NCBI RefSeq assembly: GCF_022458895.1
Contig: NZ_JAINFL010000003.1
Span: forward strand, 1-64,000
Source of the DNA: Roseihalotalea indica
GTDB taxonomy: Bacteria; Bacteroidota; Bacteroidia; Cytophagales; Cyclobacteriaceae
DNA length: 64,000 nucleotides
Direction of reading: 5' to 3'
The translations under genes and the position numbers were made by a program. The number at the start of each line of letters is the position of its first letter. Positions within the stretch are counted from its first letter, which is position 1. This document shows positions 62,620 to 64,000 of the stretch, piece by piece. The notes beneath the pieces are model-generated. The model saw only the letters and a list, made by a program, of their open reading frames with translations, ran no database searches and was not told the origin of the DNA.

Positions 62620-64000
62620 TTACAGGCTTATTTTTAATCCCATAGTGAAGGTACGAGCCGAGGGGTACGTGCGCTGATCAATACCAATGCGCAGGTCGCC
62701 GCTGGCAAAGGTGTTGACGTCCGGTGTATACCAGCTGTAATCGGTGAAGGTGTACAGGTTCTGGATGCTCATAAAGATATTGGCTGCCTTAATGGTTGAC
62801 TGATTGAGGCTGGATACCGGTATGTTGTAGTTCAACTGTATATTCTGAATACGCAGGAACGAAGCATCTTCCAGGTAAAAATCCGAAGGACGCTGATTAA
62901 GCCCGCTGGTCGCTTTGGGGTAAGGAGCATTCGGGTTCGGGTTTTCCGGGGTCCAGTGTAAATCGGCTACTTCGGCTAGCTGGTTAGAGCCGCGGTGAAA
63001 CGAGTTCATGTGTCGGTACTTGTTATTGTTCCAGATAGTTTTTCCGGCTTCTCCTACCAGCGATATTCTCAGCGACAGGTTACCGTAGCTAAAGTTGGTA
63101 GACATGCCGTAGAACATATCCGAGTAAGGGCTACCCAGAATCACCCGGTCATTATCATTGATCTCGCCATCGCCGTTGGTATCCACAAAGTTAAATACCC
63201 CTTCTTCAGTCAGCCCATCGGTTTTAAGGCCGTAGAAGGCCGAAAGTGGCTCGCCTTCCCGAACAATATTGGCTGATCCGATGATATCAATCGTTGGAGC
63301 TACAATATCTTGACCATCAGCGGTTTCAGTCACTACGTTTACGTTGCGGTAGGCATTCAGGCTAAGGTCCCAGGTGATCTTATCGTTTCGTACCAAGTCG
63401 GTACCGACCTGAATTTCAAATCCGCTGTTACGGGTTGAACCAATGTTTTGAATATTGGTAGTGAAACCAGAGGTAGGCGGTAGATTGACCTCGGCCAGTA
63501 AGTCACTGGTGTTTTTAACATAGTAGTCAACACTGGCCCGAATTCTTTCCTGCCAGAAGCCGATTTCCAGACCAGCATTAAATTCTTCAGTAGTTTCCCA
63601 TCTCAAATCAGGGTTACCTAAATTGTTTGCAGCAAAACCGCTGGTAGGAGTTCCGCCGAATCCCAGGCTTACGTCGGTAAACCGTTGTAGCGACTGGTAA
63701 GGAGATATCGCCTGATTTCCTGACAGGCCATAGCTCAACCGGAGTTTTAAGTTTGACATCCCACTTACGTTATTCCGAATGAAGTCCTCTTCCGATACAC
63801 GCCAGGCAAAGGCACCGGAAGGGAAAAAGCCCCATTTATTGCCCGCCCCGAAGCGAGATGAACCATCCGCTCGTCCCGAAAGGGTAAACAGATACTTATC
63901 ATCAAGAACGTAGTTAATCCGACCTAACCAGGAAATAAGCGTCCATTCGTTGAATCCATTATCGGGTGCTGAGTAATTTTCACCTGAACCCAGTATGTTG
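62620..64000 (-). CDS. SusC/RagA-family TonB-dependent transporter, C-terminal part (truncated by window edge)
   Basis: The reading frame is open from 62620 up to the window end; the first in-frame ATG (63759) is internal, since upstream codons give SRADGSSRFGAGNKWGFFP and GAFAWRVSEED, classic SusC barrel sequence. Visible are RLSYGLSGNQAISPYQS and LRLRIQNIQLNYNIP-like barrel strands and the C-terminal end FTMGLKISL. It imports the oligosaccharide bound by SusD, using the proton motive force through TonB. The N-terminal plug and signal peptide lie beyond the window. Confidence 0.95.
   Translation of the reverse strand, partial: NILGSGENYSAPDNGFNEWTLISWLGRINYVLDDKYLFTLSGRADGSSRFGAGNKWGFFPSGAFAWRVSEEDFIRNNVSGMSNLKLRLSYGLSGNQAISPYQSLQRFTDVSLGFGGTPTSGFAANNLGNPDLRWETTEEFNAGLEIGFWQERIRASVDYYVKNTSDLLAEVNLPPTSGFTTNIQNIGSTRNSGFEIQVGTDLVRNDKITWDLSLNAYRNVNVVTETADGQDIVAPTIDIIGSANIVREGEPLSAFYGLKTDGLTEEGVFNFVDTNGDGEINDNDRVILGSPYSDMFYGMSTNFSYGNLSLRISLVGEAGKTIWNNNKYRHMNSFHRGSNQLAEVADLHWTPENPNPNAPYPKATSGLNQRPSDFYLEDASFLRIQNIQLNYNIPVSSLNQSTIKAANIFMSIQNLYTFTDYSWYTPDVNTFASGDLRIGIDQRTYPSARTFTMGLKISL

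Noticed and set aside
63759..64000. SusC starting at the ATG at 63759 or carrying a frameshift
   Set aside because: The frame stays open to the window edge and encodes typical SusC barrel sequence, so the ATG is internal and the gene is only truncated by the window.
1..64000. CRISPR array, rRNA genes, prophage or replication origin
   Set aside because: No regular spacer-repeat array, rRNA sequence, phage structural gene or origin-like repeat cluster was seen. The regular repeats in the curlin genes are coding.

Overview
The window looks like a chromosome segment of a marine-type Bacteroidota, probably a cytophagial lineage. The evidence is TAnnTTTG promoter -7 elements, starts without Shine-Dalgarno sequences, many lipoproteins with a lipobox Cys, SusC/SusD proteins, TonB-dependent receptors and a CsgEFG system. 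No rRNA or canonical tRNA is present, so genus is not claimed.

Layout. (1) 1-2.7 kb: an IS5-type transposase remnant and a Trp-rich/Ser-Arg-rich secreted protein. (2) 2.7-9.2 kb: a three-subunit Tat-exported molybdenum hydroxylase of PaoABC type, then on the minus strand a cupin whose lipoprotein leader carries an in-frame amber codon, a hexapeptide-repeat acetyltransferase and an AraC regulator. (3) 9.7-33.3 kb: a large composite RiPP island. Its first arm has two double-Gly precursors, an FxsB-like radical SAM/SPASM maturase, a C39-peptidase ABC exporter, a short HlyD protein and a JmjC/cupin oxygenase. Then come two LanC-like proteins (one with zinc ligands, one without), an outer-membrane receptor, a tRNA-like element, a lanthipeptide precursor, a full-length LanB, an unknown helical protein and two DUF5694/TIKI-like proteins. 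A convergent arm holds a LytS/LytTR pair, a second precursor candidate, a pseudo-receiver and a second LanB.

(4) 34-51.8 kb: a functional amyloid (curli-type) locus with unusual regulation. Four promoters (before two paralogous lipoproteins, a small repeat protein and csgE) carry the same array of four half-sites at offsets 0/19/41/62, with the -7 box at +99 in every case. Interleaved with them are three copies (one decayed) of a large regulator that fuses an alpha/beta-hydrolase, a class III cyclase-like domain without its metal-binding Asp residues, and an AraC DNA-binding domain. Part of the region is a segmental duplication that also preserves a 26-codon and a 39-codon small ORF. The csgE-csgF-csgG genes are followed by an unknown gene, three curlin-repeat proteins and a PD40 lipoprotein.

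(5) 52-64 kb: a polysaccharide-utilisation region with three sulfatases, two paralogous secreted FAD oxidoreductases, SusD and the C-terminal part of SusC, which runs off the window end.

The most novel-looking material is the hydrolase/pseudo-cyclase/AraC regulators with their invariant four-site promoters on an amyloid locus. Next are the composite RiPP island with a tRNA-like element before a LanB operon, and a precursor gene in front of the second LanB that is easily missed.
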